From Primula veris (taxonomy: Eukaryota > Streptophyta > Magnoliopsida > Ericales > Primulaceae), in assembly GCA_963682055.1 (NCBI GenBank), contig OY821740.1:30830795-30894794 (forward strand): a DNA stretch of 64,000 nucleotides. Reading direction: 5' to 3'. A program made the translations under genes and the position numbers. Below are positions 45,794 through 58,075 of this stretch, piece by piece. A model generated the notes under the pieces. The model had not been told where the DNA came from and did not search any database. It saw nothing but the letters and a program-made list of their open reading frames with translations. How positions within the stretch are numbered: the first letter of the stretch is position 1; every line of letters starts with the position of its first letter.

Positions 45794-46335
45794 GATCAAT
45801 TGTATGAGGGCTGGGATTGAGAGTCGCAACCATTCGCCAATGGGTATTCAGAAGCGATGGCACTCAAAAGAGGTGACTGTTCAAGAAAAACGTTTGGATT
45901 CCCAAAAGACTCTAAAGAGCGTGAGTAATTAAAAGCCACTCCTGTTCAAGAAACGTTTGGATTCTTACCAATATTTAAAGGGAGTAAGTAATAATGGCAT
46001 TGAAACACGCGTCGTTTTTGGGAAGAGCAGCGGTTCAAATAAATATCCCAGATCTTTTGCGCAAGGCTCAAGGAAACTCTGGTGAATAGGATTTTATATG
46101 CACAAGGCTCAAGAAATCCTATTAATCCCTAGATATAAATAATAAGAAGGTCCAATGGATAAGATCAAACGCCAGGCCCAAGAAAAGCATTAATGAGGAC
46201 ACAAGCGTGCGCAGTCAAAATAAATTGCATTGGGAAAGTAATTCAGATATAAACAAGAAAAAGAAATCTTTATTGATTGGTTGATACTTCGTTACAGAAG
46301 AAGCACAAAGAGGAAATACAATGAAAACAATAAAA

Positions 46336-46674
46336 TCATTTCATAGAAGGGCCCGCTTCGTCATTCGGCTTCCTTTTCGACCGAGCATACACTTCCTTAA
46401 GGGCCAATTTGTAAGCCCTCTTGGAAGCAAGCTGCCTATCTCTGGAGGCCTCGAGCTCTTTGATCCGGGCACGAGCACGAATACTGTCGAGCAAAGACCT
46501 CTGGTGCTCCTTCTCTAGGGCGTCCAATCGCTCGTCTAGTTCGGCGGCCCGACGAGCTTCCACCGACAGCCGGGCAACCCTCTTCTCGAGATAACGCACC
46601 TTCTGAACTTCCTCTTCCAGACGGGCAATGTATTCAGGAAGGTTGTCACCATACTTTTCGAGAGGAGAAGCCAT
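46336..46674 (-). CDS. Antisense small coiled-coil gene 4 (112 aa)
   Basis: ATG 46674, starting MASPLEKYGDNLPEYIARLE. The helical body carries regular Leu/Ala/Arg heptads and the C-terminal signature KRAYKLALKEVYARSK, followed by a polar tail. It is a clear paralogue of gene 5: same start MAS, a YI..LE.E segment and the KRAYKLA(L/F)KE signature. TATA box 51 bp upstream. Confidence 0.72.
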   Translation of the reverse strand: MASPLEKYGDNLPEYIARLEEEVQKVRYLEKRVARLSVEARRAAELDERLDALEKEHQRSLLDSIRARARIKELEASRDRQLASKRAYKLALKEVYARSKRKPNDEAGPSMK

Positions 46675-46724
46675 TTGTTCGTTAATAAAGAATGAACCGC
46701 ATAAAAAATACTGGGACAGTCCCC

Positions 46725-46731
46725 TTTTATA
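46725..46731 (-). promoter_or_regulatory. TATA box of antisense small gene 4
   Basis: The minus strand reads TCTTATAAAAGGGG, 51 bp before the ATG at 46674. Confidence 0.65.
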
Positions 46732-46979
46732 AGAAGAAACAAGGAGTAGGTCAAAGGTCATCTCGAATAAATACAACCTCTTGAACTTCCCAAGAGCATT
46801 TAAGGTAAGTTAACCACAGTTCCAAATCCAATTAAAGTCATCCAAAAAGACATCAAGAAGATAAAACAGACAAGAACAAGGAAAGGGAAATGTTTTATTG
46901 ATTCCAAAAAACTTCGATTACAACTGAGGAGAAGACTCCCCATTCAAGAAAAATTACAACAGAAATTACAAAAGACTAA

Positions 46980-47300
46980 TTATTTCGAGGAAGAGCCTTC
47001 TTCATCGTCATCCGAACTCGGTTTGGACCGAGCATGCAACTCCTTGAAGGCAAGCTTATAGGCCCTTTTTGCTGCCTTCTGCTTAGCCAGATTAGCCTCG
47101 AGCTTCTTTATATGCTCGTAGGCCCAATCCCGATCGGCCATCGTCACATGATGATCAGAATCCATGTCAGACAACCTTTTCTTGTAGTTTGAAACCTTGG
47201 CCACAAGTTTCTTATTCGCGGTACGAGATTTCTTGATTTCCGTTTCTAAATATGAAATATAATTAAAGGAGCTCTCACCAGTAGAACCAGAAGAAGCCAT
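46980..47300 (-). CDS. Antisense small coiled-coil gene 5 (106 aa)
   Basis: ATG 47300, starting MASSGSTGESSFNYISYLE. The coiled-coil body (KLVAKVSNYKKRLSDMDSD) leads to KRAYKLAFKELHARSK and an acidic/Ser tail. Paralogous to gene 4. TATA box 54 bp upstream. It lies only about 240 bp inside the 3' LTR. Confidence 0.72.
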   Translation of the reverse strand: MASSGSTGESSFNYISYLETEIKKSRTANKKLVAKVSNYKKRLSDMDSDHHVTMADRDWAYEHIKKLEANLAKQKAAKRAYKLAFKELHARSKPSSDDDEEGSSSK

Positions 47301-47353
47301 TATGTCAAGGGCAAATTAGTAGTAAAATGCCTAATTATGGAGGGAGCACACCC

Positions 47354-47360
47354 CTTTATA
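47354..47360 (-). promoter_or_regulatory. TATA box of antisense small gene 5
   Basis: The minus strand reads CTCCTATAAAGGGG, 54 bp before the ATG at 47300. Confidence 0.65.
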
Positions 47361-47543
47361 GGAGTTTTCCTCGAAAAAAGATATTAGGATAGGAAACATT
47401 AAATATGCCCCCCTGGGAACCGTCACGAGTCTATTGCGTTTCTCGATGAAGCATTGGGAAAAACAAGACCAAAGTAACGTTCTCGACAAACCGAACATGA
47501 CTCCCCCGACATGGAAACCACGCCGAGGAAGTCAGGGAGCACT

Positions 47544-48112
47544 TGATAGAACATAAAAATCAGACCCGAATATTTTATTCGGGCCATAATCAACCCACTT
47601 TATAAATGGGTATCCAACGCTTAAATGGGTCATCTCATACTTTTTATAAGGAATTGAGGTGCTACTACCCAAAGCCCAAGCTCAATCAAAGGGGGACCCT
47701 CGTCTGAAAACTCCCTGGGATGAAGACATTTGTCAATATCCTAGAAGGCGCAGTTGCCTATAAATAGCCAACTACCCCTCCTAAAAAAGGACCAGAAAAT
47801 CTATCCAAAAAATATAGAGAGAAGTTAAGAAAAGAGAGAAACTAACCAAAGCATATCACTTCGAGAAATAAACCGAGAAAAGACAGCCGAGCACCGAATA
47901 AAAGAGGAAAAAGATCAAGACGAGAGATTAAATAGTTATATCGAGCATAATTGTAAAACCGAAATACTAATCCGAGCAAATGTAATAGTCCGAACAAGGA
48001 CAATAATCCGAGCAATAATAAAGATCAGGAAGTATCATTTATTCACGTCGATTTGTCATTTTTATCTTCGTTGAAAATCCTAACGCGACCGACCAAATTT
48101 ATGGCTTTATCA
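47544..48112 (+). repeat. 3' LTR (569 bp)
   Basis: Same length and ends as the 5' LTR, with four substitutions by eye (one C/T in the AAGCCCAAG block, one T/C in GAAAACTTCC, and two near the 3' end). TATA box at 47759-47766. It could drive transcription into the inverted-repeat arm. Confidence 0.97.
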
Positions 48113-48117
48113 ATTTA

Positions 48118-48839
48118 TGTCAAATTCTAGTTATATCCAATTGAATAAAAATGAAATTCAAAGCAAAATTAAAGTCTGGGTCATTACTGTTCTAAATAAT
48201 ACCACCTGGTCGAAAATTTGTGAAAACTGTTATTGCATTCCCGAATTGAATGTAAGATAAAAGAATGGATCTTAAAGTATAATTAATCTTATAACTATGA
48301 TAATCATTAATGTAAAAATCATAGTTAGCAGGTATTCGACGGACGCCAAATTAACTCATACTGGTCAAGAATTTTGAAAAAGGCTTCATTTTCTTTTTTT
48401 TATGACTTCAAATACGTTTAATTGTCTTGTTGTTTCAAATGGTTTTTATACATTGTTTATTAATTTATTTATCTATTAGAGCAAACTTAATTATAGTAAG
48501 TGACCTAATGTACATATAACTTTTTATTGAATGTCACATGGGAATCAAATAAGTATATGTTTAATCTAAATCTATATAAGTAGAAGGATGTTAAGATCAT
48601 ATTTATGGCAAACCCAAGAGATACTGGAATCTGTTTTTTCATTTGTTATGATAAACATATTTCATAAGTCTATTTTATTAGGACGATAAGTAACGTAGCA
48701 ACTTTGAAATTAGATTGTTACTTTTTGCAAGCTTTCTTAAAGTAGCATAAGATCATTATGGACAATCGATATTTATATGTTCAGCTATAAATGAAACAAT
48801 TCAAAAATAAGCAACAATATATTTGAATAATTATAAATA
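48118..48839 (+). repeat. Giant inverted repeat, left arm, inner part
   Basis: Continuation of the left arm after the retrotransposon; complement of 52902-53623. Only about two differences were seen in the first 340 bp. Similarity stops at TATAAATA (48832-48839), which pairs with 52902. Confidence 0.93.
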
Positions 48840-51800
48840 GAGAAAATTAAGAATTGAATCATGAAAACAAAAGTATTTAAGGAATGGTTCGGAAATAAAA
48901 TTTAATTAAGGATTGGTCCATTATTTCTGAAACTAATTAAGTATTGGTCCAATATATATAATACATATATTCTGTTTTAATATCACATATATCTTTCTAA
49001 ATCATATAATCGAGCTCTCTGTCTCAATCGAGCTCTCTCTCTCTACATGCATATATAACTCACATAAACCTACCATCACAACCGCTCCTCCGTCGTTCCC
49101 TCCACCTCTGTCGCTACCGTCGGAGGTTCGCTCCTCCTCACTCTCGTCGTTGTCAGTGGCCTGCCTCCACCGTCGCCTATATATATATGTATATATATAC
49201 ATATGTATATATATGTATATGTATATCTCTGTATATATATATATATGTATATGTATACACAGATATATATAAACATACATATACATACATACATATCTCT
49301 CTCTCCCAGAAGTTATACATAACATATATATCTCTCTATATATATATAATACAATCTCGAATTTTATGTTAAATCTACCGTGGAAGACAAGGAGGATATT
49401 TGCATTTTTTCTTTAGTATTTGGATTGAACTTTCTCTTTGTATTCAGATTGTTTTAATTTATTTTTCAGACTGTTTATTTTTCAGACTGTTTTTTAATTA
49501 ATTTATTTTTCAGACTGTTTTTTAATTGTTTTTATTTTTGTGAAGAGTCTAAAACAAAGGCCGGAAATAAGATAATACCAAAGTGATTGGTTTTAGATTG
49601 TTACTTGTTAGTTTTTATTTTTGAGACTGTTTGCAGAGAGGAGAGAGAGAGAGGGAGGAGAGAGAATGATAAAGTTTCAGTTTTTATTTTTTAATTGTTT
49701 TTTATGACGTCAGCAATTTTTTTTTTAATGATGTCACCAAATGGACCAATTGTTAATTAGTTTTATTTTTATGATTTAATTTTTAATTAAGTTATAGATA
49801 GGTAATAAATCCAAAATTTACTCTGGATACATGTACATTAATTAAATCAGGCCTTTCTATATTACTATTATATTTATATGGGAGACTCAAAGTATCCGGG
49901 TATATAAGAGAAGTTTACACCCAAAGTTAATATTATAATTAAGGATGTGAAAGAGAAAGTGATGCACGGGGAATTTTTGGTAACAATTTCATAAATTAGG
50001 GAAACAAGGTTATATAAGAGCATTTCCAACTGTCTGTTTTAAGTCATATGTATAGCTAAATCAGTATAATTGAGAAAAAAAACAATGCCTAACAGTCTGT
50101 TCTATGTGCTCCGTATATTGACTAATATGGATTTTTTTTTTCTTGACTAGCCTGGATAGGTTTCTTGGTTATGTATTCAATTATTTTAATATTTCTTCCT
50201 AAAAGCAAAAGGTGTGTCCGCTGTTTTTCACCACTCATTGGAAGTTTAGTAACTAAAAAGAGTAATAAATAATTAAGATAGTATTATTTTAGTTTATTGT
50301 ATAGAGAGTTAATTGGGCAACTTTTTTACATACACCAATATATTGTCTCAGAGAGTGATATAACGTTGAGTTTGTATAGAATTTATAGACTAAGAGTTAG
50401 GAATGCTCTAAACATACGTACTGATGCTAATGCTCTTAATTAGTCTACGTGCTGACAATTAAAGTATTAAACCCAATAATATTAGCCACAAATGAAAGAG
50501 AAATAATAAGTGAGCAAGATTCCCACTATTATATTTTCATACTAACTCATACAACTTTCGTTTCACAAAATAAGTCTATTAGGAGAACTCATTTAATTTA
50601 AGTGAACATAATCATTACCCTACTTCTACACATACGTTCTAATTTTTGTTTTTTTATACATTTTTTGTTCAAGTTAATGTTAGAAGCACAAATATATAAA
50701 ATTACATAACAAATCTTTCTATTAATGAAAAGTGAACTTATATCGTGAAACATCTAAAAATAGTATAATGAACTTATATTGTGGAATAGAGGGAGTATTA
50801 TTTAACTCTACTATTGAGAAAACTTTACAATTTACCTTGAATATTTACAATTTTCAGCTTATGTAAACTATTTCTGAGGCTCAAATAAACAAAAGGGGTA
50901 CATTGAATCTTTATAATTTTGAGGTTTGAGATATGCATATTAAAAGACTACTTAACATAGTATATTTTTTCCAAAAAAAAAATAAAAAAATATTTCTTTC
51001 TTACTTTTTATGCTATTGAAAATTTATATAACGCATGTATTTCTTAAAATCGTCATCTTTCAAAATAATTATATCAAATTTCCTCTTAAAATAAGTGCTC
51101 TAAAGGTTGTATTAATTGAGCGATCTCTAATAAACATTTACTTTTATCAAACTATAAAGTGTAATAAATAATCGTCGTTGATATATTTTTTTTCCATTTT
51201 ATATATGTTTGGCTTTTGCGATTATTTTTAAATGTTAAACAATTATTTTTCATCATTAATGATAATTTACGATAATTTGGAAAACTTATAATACATTTTT
51301 AGGATCAGACATTCAGACCTCCGATTCTTCAAGATTGAAAAAAAAAGGTGTAGTTTACTCATTTTGAAGCAGTAGATGTGTTTTTGTGTATACTTTAACT
51401 TAAAGTAAAAGATTGGTAAAGATGTACGACATCAGTTAACATATTTTACAAACATAATTAGTGGGAATTATCTTGCTTCCATTCTATTAGGATTTCTATT
51501 TCCTATGTGGCCCAATATTATTGGCTTCCATTGTTAGCGTGTAGCAAAGGCTACTTCCACGTATGTAGCCAAATCGTTCGCATTTCTAAACTCGAACACG
51601 TGGTAGAGTTCGGTCATTTGGTAAAAAAAAAAACGTGTTTTGCGCATTAACTTTCCTCTTGTTAAGAACCATTAGAAAAGGACCAGATTCTATTGAAATT
51701 TAAAATTAACCCCAAAGGTTAAGTTGAACTAGGAATAGTCTCGGATTGGAGCATGTAAGTTGTAACGTATATAGGGTCTTTTTTTTGTCCAATCTTTACT

Positions 51801-52901
51801 AGTCTTTCTTTAACGATGAACATATATGTCTTAGAACTAGGCAAAAATGTAGAATAAGTTATTGTGGTGATAAAGCATAAACTTTAGGTATTTAAAACCG
51901 TACATAAAAATATGTAAATGAAACAAGAAATAACATATATAAAGGGACAAACAGCAACTCTTTATCAATTATTGAATAGTTACAATTTACACTGTTATTC
52001 GGCTATAAGATAAAGTAAATATAACTAATTCATTGGAGTGTCTATTTGTCCTTGGGATGCACATGTAAGCACTTGGTACTTTATTAGGCTTTTAGATATA
52101 TATAAACCCTAAAAGTATTTGTACTTGCAGGTGTAATGTCTTGGAAATTAGGTAAGGATTGTACCGTTGATTGATTTTATTTATAGGAAAATATGCACAG
52201 CATGATGATGATATATGACAATTTACTCGTACTACTTGTGGGATTTTTAGCTCTGGTCTAATGGGCCTCTTTAATCATGGATTAGTCCAAATTACTTTCT
52301 TTTATCCATCTTTAAAAAGAGAAAAGACTTGTTTGCTTTCTCAATTGATAGAGTACACTTGTCACTTAAGAATTGGATAACCCTTTTTGTTGGTGGACGG
52401 GATCCTAACCAATAGGTATTTAGTCCGTACATTTTTTTATGTCGTAACATGTGGAAAGACTAACTTTCCAATAGATAAATCACACACTGATCGATCTCTT
52501 GATATGATTTATAACATTGATAATGATTTAGATGCATATATAATGATGGGTAACTATGTCTTATTCAAACTTGCATATTATTAGTAGTTTATATTAGGGG
52601 TGTACATGGTCAGGGGTGGAGCGGTTTGAAACAAATCCAAGCCCGGACCATTAAGTAACAGGCGAATTTTTTTGAACCTGGACCGGATTGTTAATATTTT
52701 CAAACCTAAACCTGACAAATCCAATGATTCGGATCGATTGCGGATAGGATTCGGGTTCAACAGTCCATATTGGTTTACGGCTTGTTAAGGGTTTAAATAA
52801 AAAAGAAACATCTAAATTGTCAAATTGTATTACAACTCACACCAATACAATTAAAGTCATCACTATGCAAATAAACCAGTCAGTTAAGTTATCTTAAAGG
52901 T
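48840..52901. other. Spacer (loop) of the giant inverted repeat, 4,062 bp
   Basis: AT-rich with no credible gene. Contents seen: a TA/CATA-rich microsatellite (about 49171-49360), three TTATTTTTCAGACTGTTT copies (about 49456-49527), a GA tract (about 49637-49660) and, at 52590-52800, a GGGGTGTACATGG...CCGGACCGGATT-type fragment that resembles a widespread plant repeat. Nothing else stands out. Confidence 0.6.
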
Positions 52902-54501
52902 TATTTATAATGATTCAAATATATTGTTGCTTATTTTTGAATTATTTCATTTATAGCTGAACATATAAATATCGATTGTCCATAATGATCTTATGCTACT
53001 TTAAGAAAGCTTGCAAAAAGTAACAATCTAATTTCAAAGTTGCTACGTTACTTATCGTCCTAATAAAATAGACTTATGAAATATGTTTATCATAACAAAT
53101 GAAAAAACAGATTCCAGTATCTCTTGGGTTTGCCATAAATATGATCTTAACATCCTTCTACTTATATAGATTTAGATTAAACATATACTTATTTGATTCC
53201 CATGTGACATTCAATAAAAAGTTATATGTACATTAGGTCACTTACTATAATTAAGTTTGCTCTAATAGATAAATAAATTAATAAACAATGTATAAAAACC
53301 ACTTGAAACAACAAGACAATTAAACGTATTTGAAGTCATAAAAAAAAGAAAATGAAGCCTTTTTCAAAATTCTTGACCAGTATGAGTTAATTTGGCGTCC
53401 GTCGAATACCTGCTAACTATGATTTTTACATTAATGATTATCATAGTTATAAGATTAATTATACTTTAAGATCCATTCTTTTATCTTACATTCAATTCGG
53501 GAATGCAATAACAGTTTTCACAAATTTTCGACCAGGTGGTTTTATTTAGAACAGTAATGACCCAGACTTTAATTTTGCTTTGAATTTCATTTTTATTCAA
53601 TTGGATATAACTAGAATTTGACATAAATACTATCTAAAATTCCTTTCACTTTAATATTAAGGCATAATCAAATTTTACATTTATATGATTATTGTACTAC
53701 AGTTCAAACAAAACGTATCACCTATTACATATTGTACCTTTCCTGTAGTTGATTTGATACGAGTTTCTCTAAAAATCTAAATGTATTAGTACTAACAAAA
53801 TGGGAGAAACAAATTTATAAAAATTACTTAAAATTAATGATCACTAAATATGTCAATGTATTTCATGCCATACTCAAGAACAAGAACATATATAGCAAGT
53901 ATGAAACTTCTGTCAGATTTATTGACCCATGCAAATGCCGGACTTTTCTTACTTGAAAAAAAATTCCAAATCTTTTATCTCATTTCTCTATTTTCTTTCG
54001 TCTCTTCTTACTTATTTTATCCAAAAAAATTTTCTAAAAACTTGAAAAAAATTGTACAATTACTATAATACATGTATCAATACATTCCAATAATTATTTT
54101 TTTAAAAAAATCCACACAAAATTTATTTTGGAATAAATGTATAAATTAGTGTAAATTAAACATTGAATATTAAAAAAATTGTCTAAAACAATATTATGTT
54201 CAAATGTTTTAAAATTTGAATACAATATAATATAAAAATTTATAAAATTGCGGTATAAGTTGTGAAAATTTAAAATTTAAGTGAAAATAAGTAAGAAAAC
54301 ACGGAAAGGGATAAAGAAAAATGGTAAAAGATCTGGACTCCTAAAAAAAAGTTATAAAGAAATAAAGAACATTTGAATATTATAAGTCCAGTCATAATCT
54401 ATGTCACAAATCTCAACCAAACATTTTTTAGGCGAGACTCAATTGCACCGTATCAGCTTAGATGTAATTAAGTTACCGTTGTTACAAACTATAATGCATA
54501 A

Positions 54502-54860
54502 CAGAATTCATAATAGTTGTGTTAATTTTAACAATATTAATTTTGACACATCATCATTTAATTACACGTTAAATGACGCATGTGTAACTTAAATTTAACA
54601 TTTACATTAGTATATTAACTTAACAAAGTTATCTAATTTTAATTAAAATTAATTATTAATTGAAATCTCATTAATTAGTCATTTTGTAAATACCACTAAA
54701 ATAAGAACTAAAATAGTAATAGTTGAAACAGAGTTCACGTTCAAATTAACGATATTTTGCCACATCATCAATTAACAACATTAAAAGATTGTTATCTTTA
54801 ACAATTTTTTTAACATCTATAAAGATAACAACAGAGATAACAACACTATTGTAAATACTC
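54502..54860. mobile_element. Tourist-like MITE (359 bp) in the right arm
   Basis: Flanked by TAA on both sides (54499-54501, 54861-54863). The left arm has a single TTA at 31619-31621. The ends pair imperfectly (GAGTATTTACAATAGTGTTG against CAGAATTCATAATAGTTGTG). AT-rich and non-coding. A three-base TTA/TAA duplication suits PIF/Harbinger-derived MITEs. Confidence 0.75.
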
Positions 54861-55037
54861 TAAACATAACAAATCCTAGTTACCGGTTTACTTGTAATAA
54901 TATGATAAAGTTGCTCAAAACCCTAAAGACTTCTTTTGACAAATTTTTAGATTTTTTACTATTAATGTTTAGACAGTTCTCATATTATCTTAGCCTTTAA
55001 AAATCAGATTTTTAGGGCAAAGAACCTAAAAAATATA

Positions 55038-56244
55038 TGTTAGGACCAGATTTCTGGTCTAAATATTGTTAATTGTCTATTGGTTTTTACTAAATAAATC
55101 CTAACTGTTATTAAGAACTAAGACAGGATTGACAGGTTCCAAGTACCAGTTGCAACCTCAGTTGCAACCTCTGCTGACAGGTTTCAAGTACCAGTTGCAA
55201 CCTCAGTTGCAACCTCAATTCAAACCTGTTGTTCAGCAGAATTCTGTTTAGTTCCATTTATCTGCATAACCATTCTTTAATATAATTACTTGTTTTAAAG
55301 TATGCAGGATATATTCTCATAAGGTCTTAAACGTTTTATATGTGTTTATTGAGAATATCAAAGTGTTAAGGAAAGATGTCTTATTAAAGATATAAAGAGA
55401 TTAGTTTATAAGGTTGTTTCCTTTTGAATATGATCTCTTTCTCTTATGATTATCCTTATCACTTGTTTCAATCTTTGTTCCCTATCAAATCAGTATGATA
55501 TGATATGTTTAAGATTGAATAAAATTAGGAGTTAATGTCTTACATGAATATCTAAAAGATATTATCTTGCCAAGATATGATCTTTTTATATGTTTCCTTG
55601 TTATAGAAAAATACTAACTCCTACAATCAAGCTTGTTATTTAACAGGTATCAACCAATCATGATTGAAGTCTATTCACGCTGAAGAATCACGTATTATAT
55701 GGAAAGACTAAAGCCAATCATTAAAGTCAAAAGCAATCACAAAAGACCTTCAAAGATAGAAGATTGTTTTTGCTTATATATAGTTGATAACTAAGCTTGT
55801 AAATGTGTGTGTTCTAAATTATAAAGAACTTATTTTCTAGAGAGAATACACGTGAGCTTCAAAAAGAAAACAATGGTGGGATGCCATTGATTTATAAGTG
55901 ATAGTTATAGAGTAGGAGCAATATAGTGATAGGCAGAAAAACCTAGATGGAGTCTAAGTTTTTCATTAAGACTTGAGTCATATATTGTAAGCTTTTTATA
56001 ATATCATAATCTGGGTAAGTGCCCCGGAGACGTAGCCTAGTTAGGTGAACTCCGTTGTTAAATGTGCGTGTGAATTATTTTCAAGTACATTTAATTTTAA
56101 AACAGTTCTGTCCATTAATACACTTGGTTCCAACTGCAGTTCCAACATTACTTGGAACCTTATACACTTGGTTCCAACTGCAGTTCCAACCCCACTTGGA
56201 ACCTTACTGCAAAATTGCATCTAGAACAGCGGATAGGAATTTCA
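55038..56244. mobile_element. Solo LTR (1,207 bp), probably Ty1/copia SIRE-like
   Basis: Begins TGTTAGGACCAG, ends GGAATTTCA, and is flanked by the 5-bp duplication ATATA (55033-55037 and 56245-56249). The left arm is uninterrupted at about 31445-31450. Near 56020 it has TGCCCCGGAGACGTAGCCTAG...GGTGAACTCCG, a block typical of SIRE/Maximus-type LTRs. Two internal tandem duplications are present (about 55132-55220 and 56118-56205). No internal coding region, so unequal recombination has reduced it to one LTR. Confidence 0.82.
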
Positions 56245-57039
56245 ATATATAATTTAACAAGATAGATTTTCGTTGTTTTGAAACAACTTTGTAATATGAT
56301 TTCTTACTAGAGAATCTGTTGTCAAACCTAGCGCCTTAAATACATATTTGTTAGGGTACAATTACATAAGTGAAAAAGGAAAATGAAAAGATGAAAAAAT
56401 AAAATAAAACTTTATCAAAACCACACTTATGTATTGTTCCTACATATCGATAAACGTTCAATTCCATAATAAATTAACAAAATATAATACTTTTTAAATT
56501 AAATTAACAAAAATATACCTAAATTTTTTTTTTTATCAAAAAAATACCCAATTTTTTTTAATGCTATTCTCTCACTTATGCGTTCACTGCTCCCTCCATC
56601 CCTCATACATTCTTATATGTATCTCTCTCTCCGATTCTACTCTCTCTCTCAAATCTCTTTCTTATATACTCTTTTTCTATACTATCTCTCTCCGATTCTA
56701 CTCTTTCTTTCTCCGAAATCTCCACCCCCCTCCCCCCCTCCCCCCACACACACACCACGAAAACCCGCCACTGACCATCTCTCTCATCCATTTGGTTGCA
56801 AGTTTTAAGGCCTGTTTGGTTGCAATTTTTTTTAATGCATGTTTGGTTGCTAGCTTTTAAGACATGTTTGATTGCAAGCTTAAGAGCTATTTTTTAAACT
56901 TAGAAAATCAAATTAAAATATGCGCAGAAAAGAGACTTAACTTAAAAAAGCATATTAAAATATGTGCTAAAAGAGATTAACAGTGAAAACATCTTAAAAG
57001 ATGTTTTAAGTTTTTTTTTTAGTGTTTGGTTGAATTATG

Positions 57040-57360
57040 AAGTTTTGTTTTAAAAAAATGGTTAAAAAAAATTGATTTTTTTTTTTCAATTTCATTCATT
57101 TTTTTTTCTATTTCACATATCGTTTTTTTAGTCCATACATCTTTTTCGATTTCATACCATTTTTTCTCGATTTCATACCCCGTTTTTCTTTTCAATTTCA
57201 TACCCCGTTTTTTTCAATTTCATACATTTTTTTCCGATTTCATACCCTTTTTTTTTTTTACCATTTCATACATTCTTTTTTTCGAGTTCATATATATCTT
57301 CTTCTTTTTCAGATTTAATACCTTCTTTTTTTTCGATTTCGTACTCTATTTTTTTATTAA
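57040..57360. repeat. Simple-repeat block, right-arm copy
   Basis: Complement of 30340-30660: TTTCATACC / TTTTTTCGATT units. No coding meaning. Confidence 0.8.
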
Positions 57361-57639
57361 TTAATTTTTTTAGTTAATTAAAAATATGTTTTTGATAATC
57401 TAACTTTTAAGGGTATGTTTTTGTTAATTACCCCGTTAATAAACAATGTGTATCTCTAGTTCACTTCAACTGCCTGGTTATATGTATGTCCCCATGTAAT
57501 TTTCTGTCTAGTCCACTTTTTGATTTTTTTTAATTAATTCCAGGTCCAAAAAATAGAACTTATTTAAGTTCAAGTCCAAAATATAAAAACAAATAAAACA
57601 ATAAAAAATATAAAAAAATCAAAAATTCTAAAAAATAAT

Positions 57640-58075
57640 TCAAATGAGTGCATACATAAACGTAAAAGTGCATACAAAATCCAGAAAAGTGCATACACAA
57701 TACGAAAAAATGAATACATAATATAGAAAAGTGCATAGACAATCTAGAAAATTGCATAGAAAATCCAGAAATTTGCATGCACAATCAAAAAAATGCATAC
57801 ACAATTAAAAAAAGTGCATACACAATTAAAAAAAATTGCATACACAACCCATAAAGTGCATACACAATCGAAAAAAATGCATATAGAACCGATCAAAGTG
57901 CATACACATCGAGAATTTTGCATACACATCCAAAAAAAGTGCATACACAGTCCATAAAGTGCATATAAAATTGCGCAAAATGCATATATAATACTAAAAA
58001 ATGAATACACATACACAAAAAGTGAATACACAAAATCAAGAAAATGTTTACACAATGTAGAAAAGTTTATACACA
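57640..58075. repeat. Minisatellite, right-arm copy
   Basis: Complement of 29680-30080: AAAAGTGCATACACAATC units. The long minus-strand frame across it is a by-product of the repeat. Confidence 0.85.

Larger units (their letters stand above)
34818..48112 (+). mobile_element. Non-autonomous Ty3/gypsy (Tat-like) LTR retrotransposon, 13,295 bp
   Basis: Two 569-bp LTRs in direct orientation bound it, flanked by the 5-bp duplication ATTTA (34813-34817 and 48113-48117). The uninterrupted site is in the right arm at 53624-53628. A primer-binding site follows the 5' LTR and a purine stretch precedes the 3' LTR (about 47527-47541). On the sense strand only a Gag is encoded; reverse transcriptase, RNase H, protease and integrase are absent. 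The rest of the interior has an 87-bp tandem array and a series of antisense coding segments. The primer-binding site, Gag form and antisense Transposase_28-like ORF point to the Tat lineage; movement would need enzymes from an autonomous relative. Confidence 0.93.

Noticed and set aside
38230..47540. Hidden pol (RT, RNase H, integrase) on the sense strand
   Set aside because: No long plus-strand frame and no pol motifs; all long frames are antisense.
56561..56860. 99-codon Ser/Leu-rich ORF
   Set aside because: Pyrimidine-rich low-complexity DNA; the left-arm counterpart is not the same frame.
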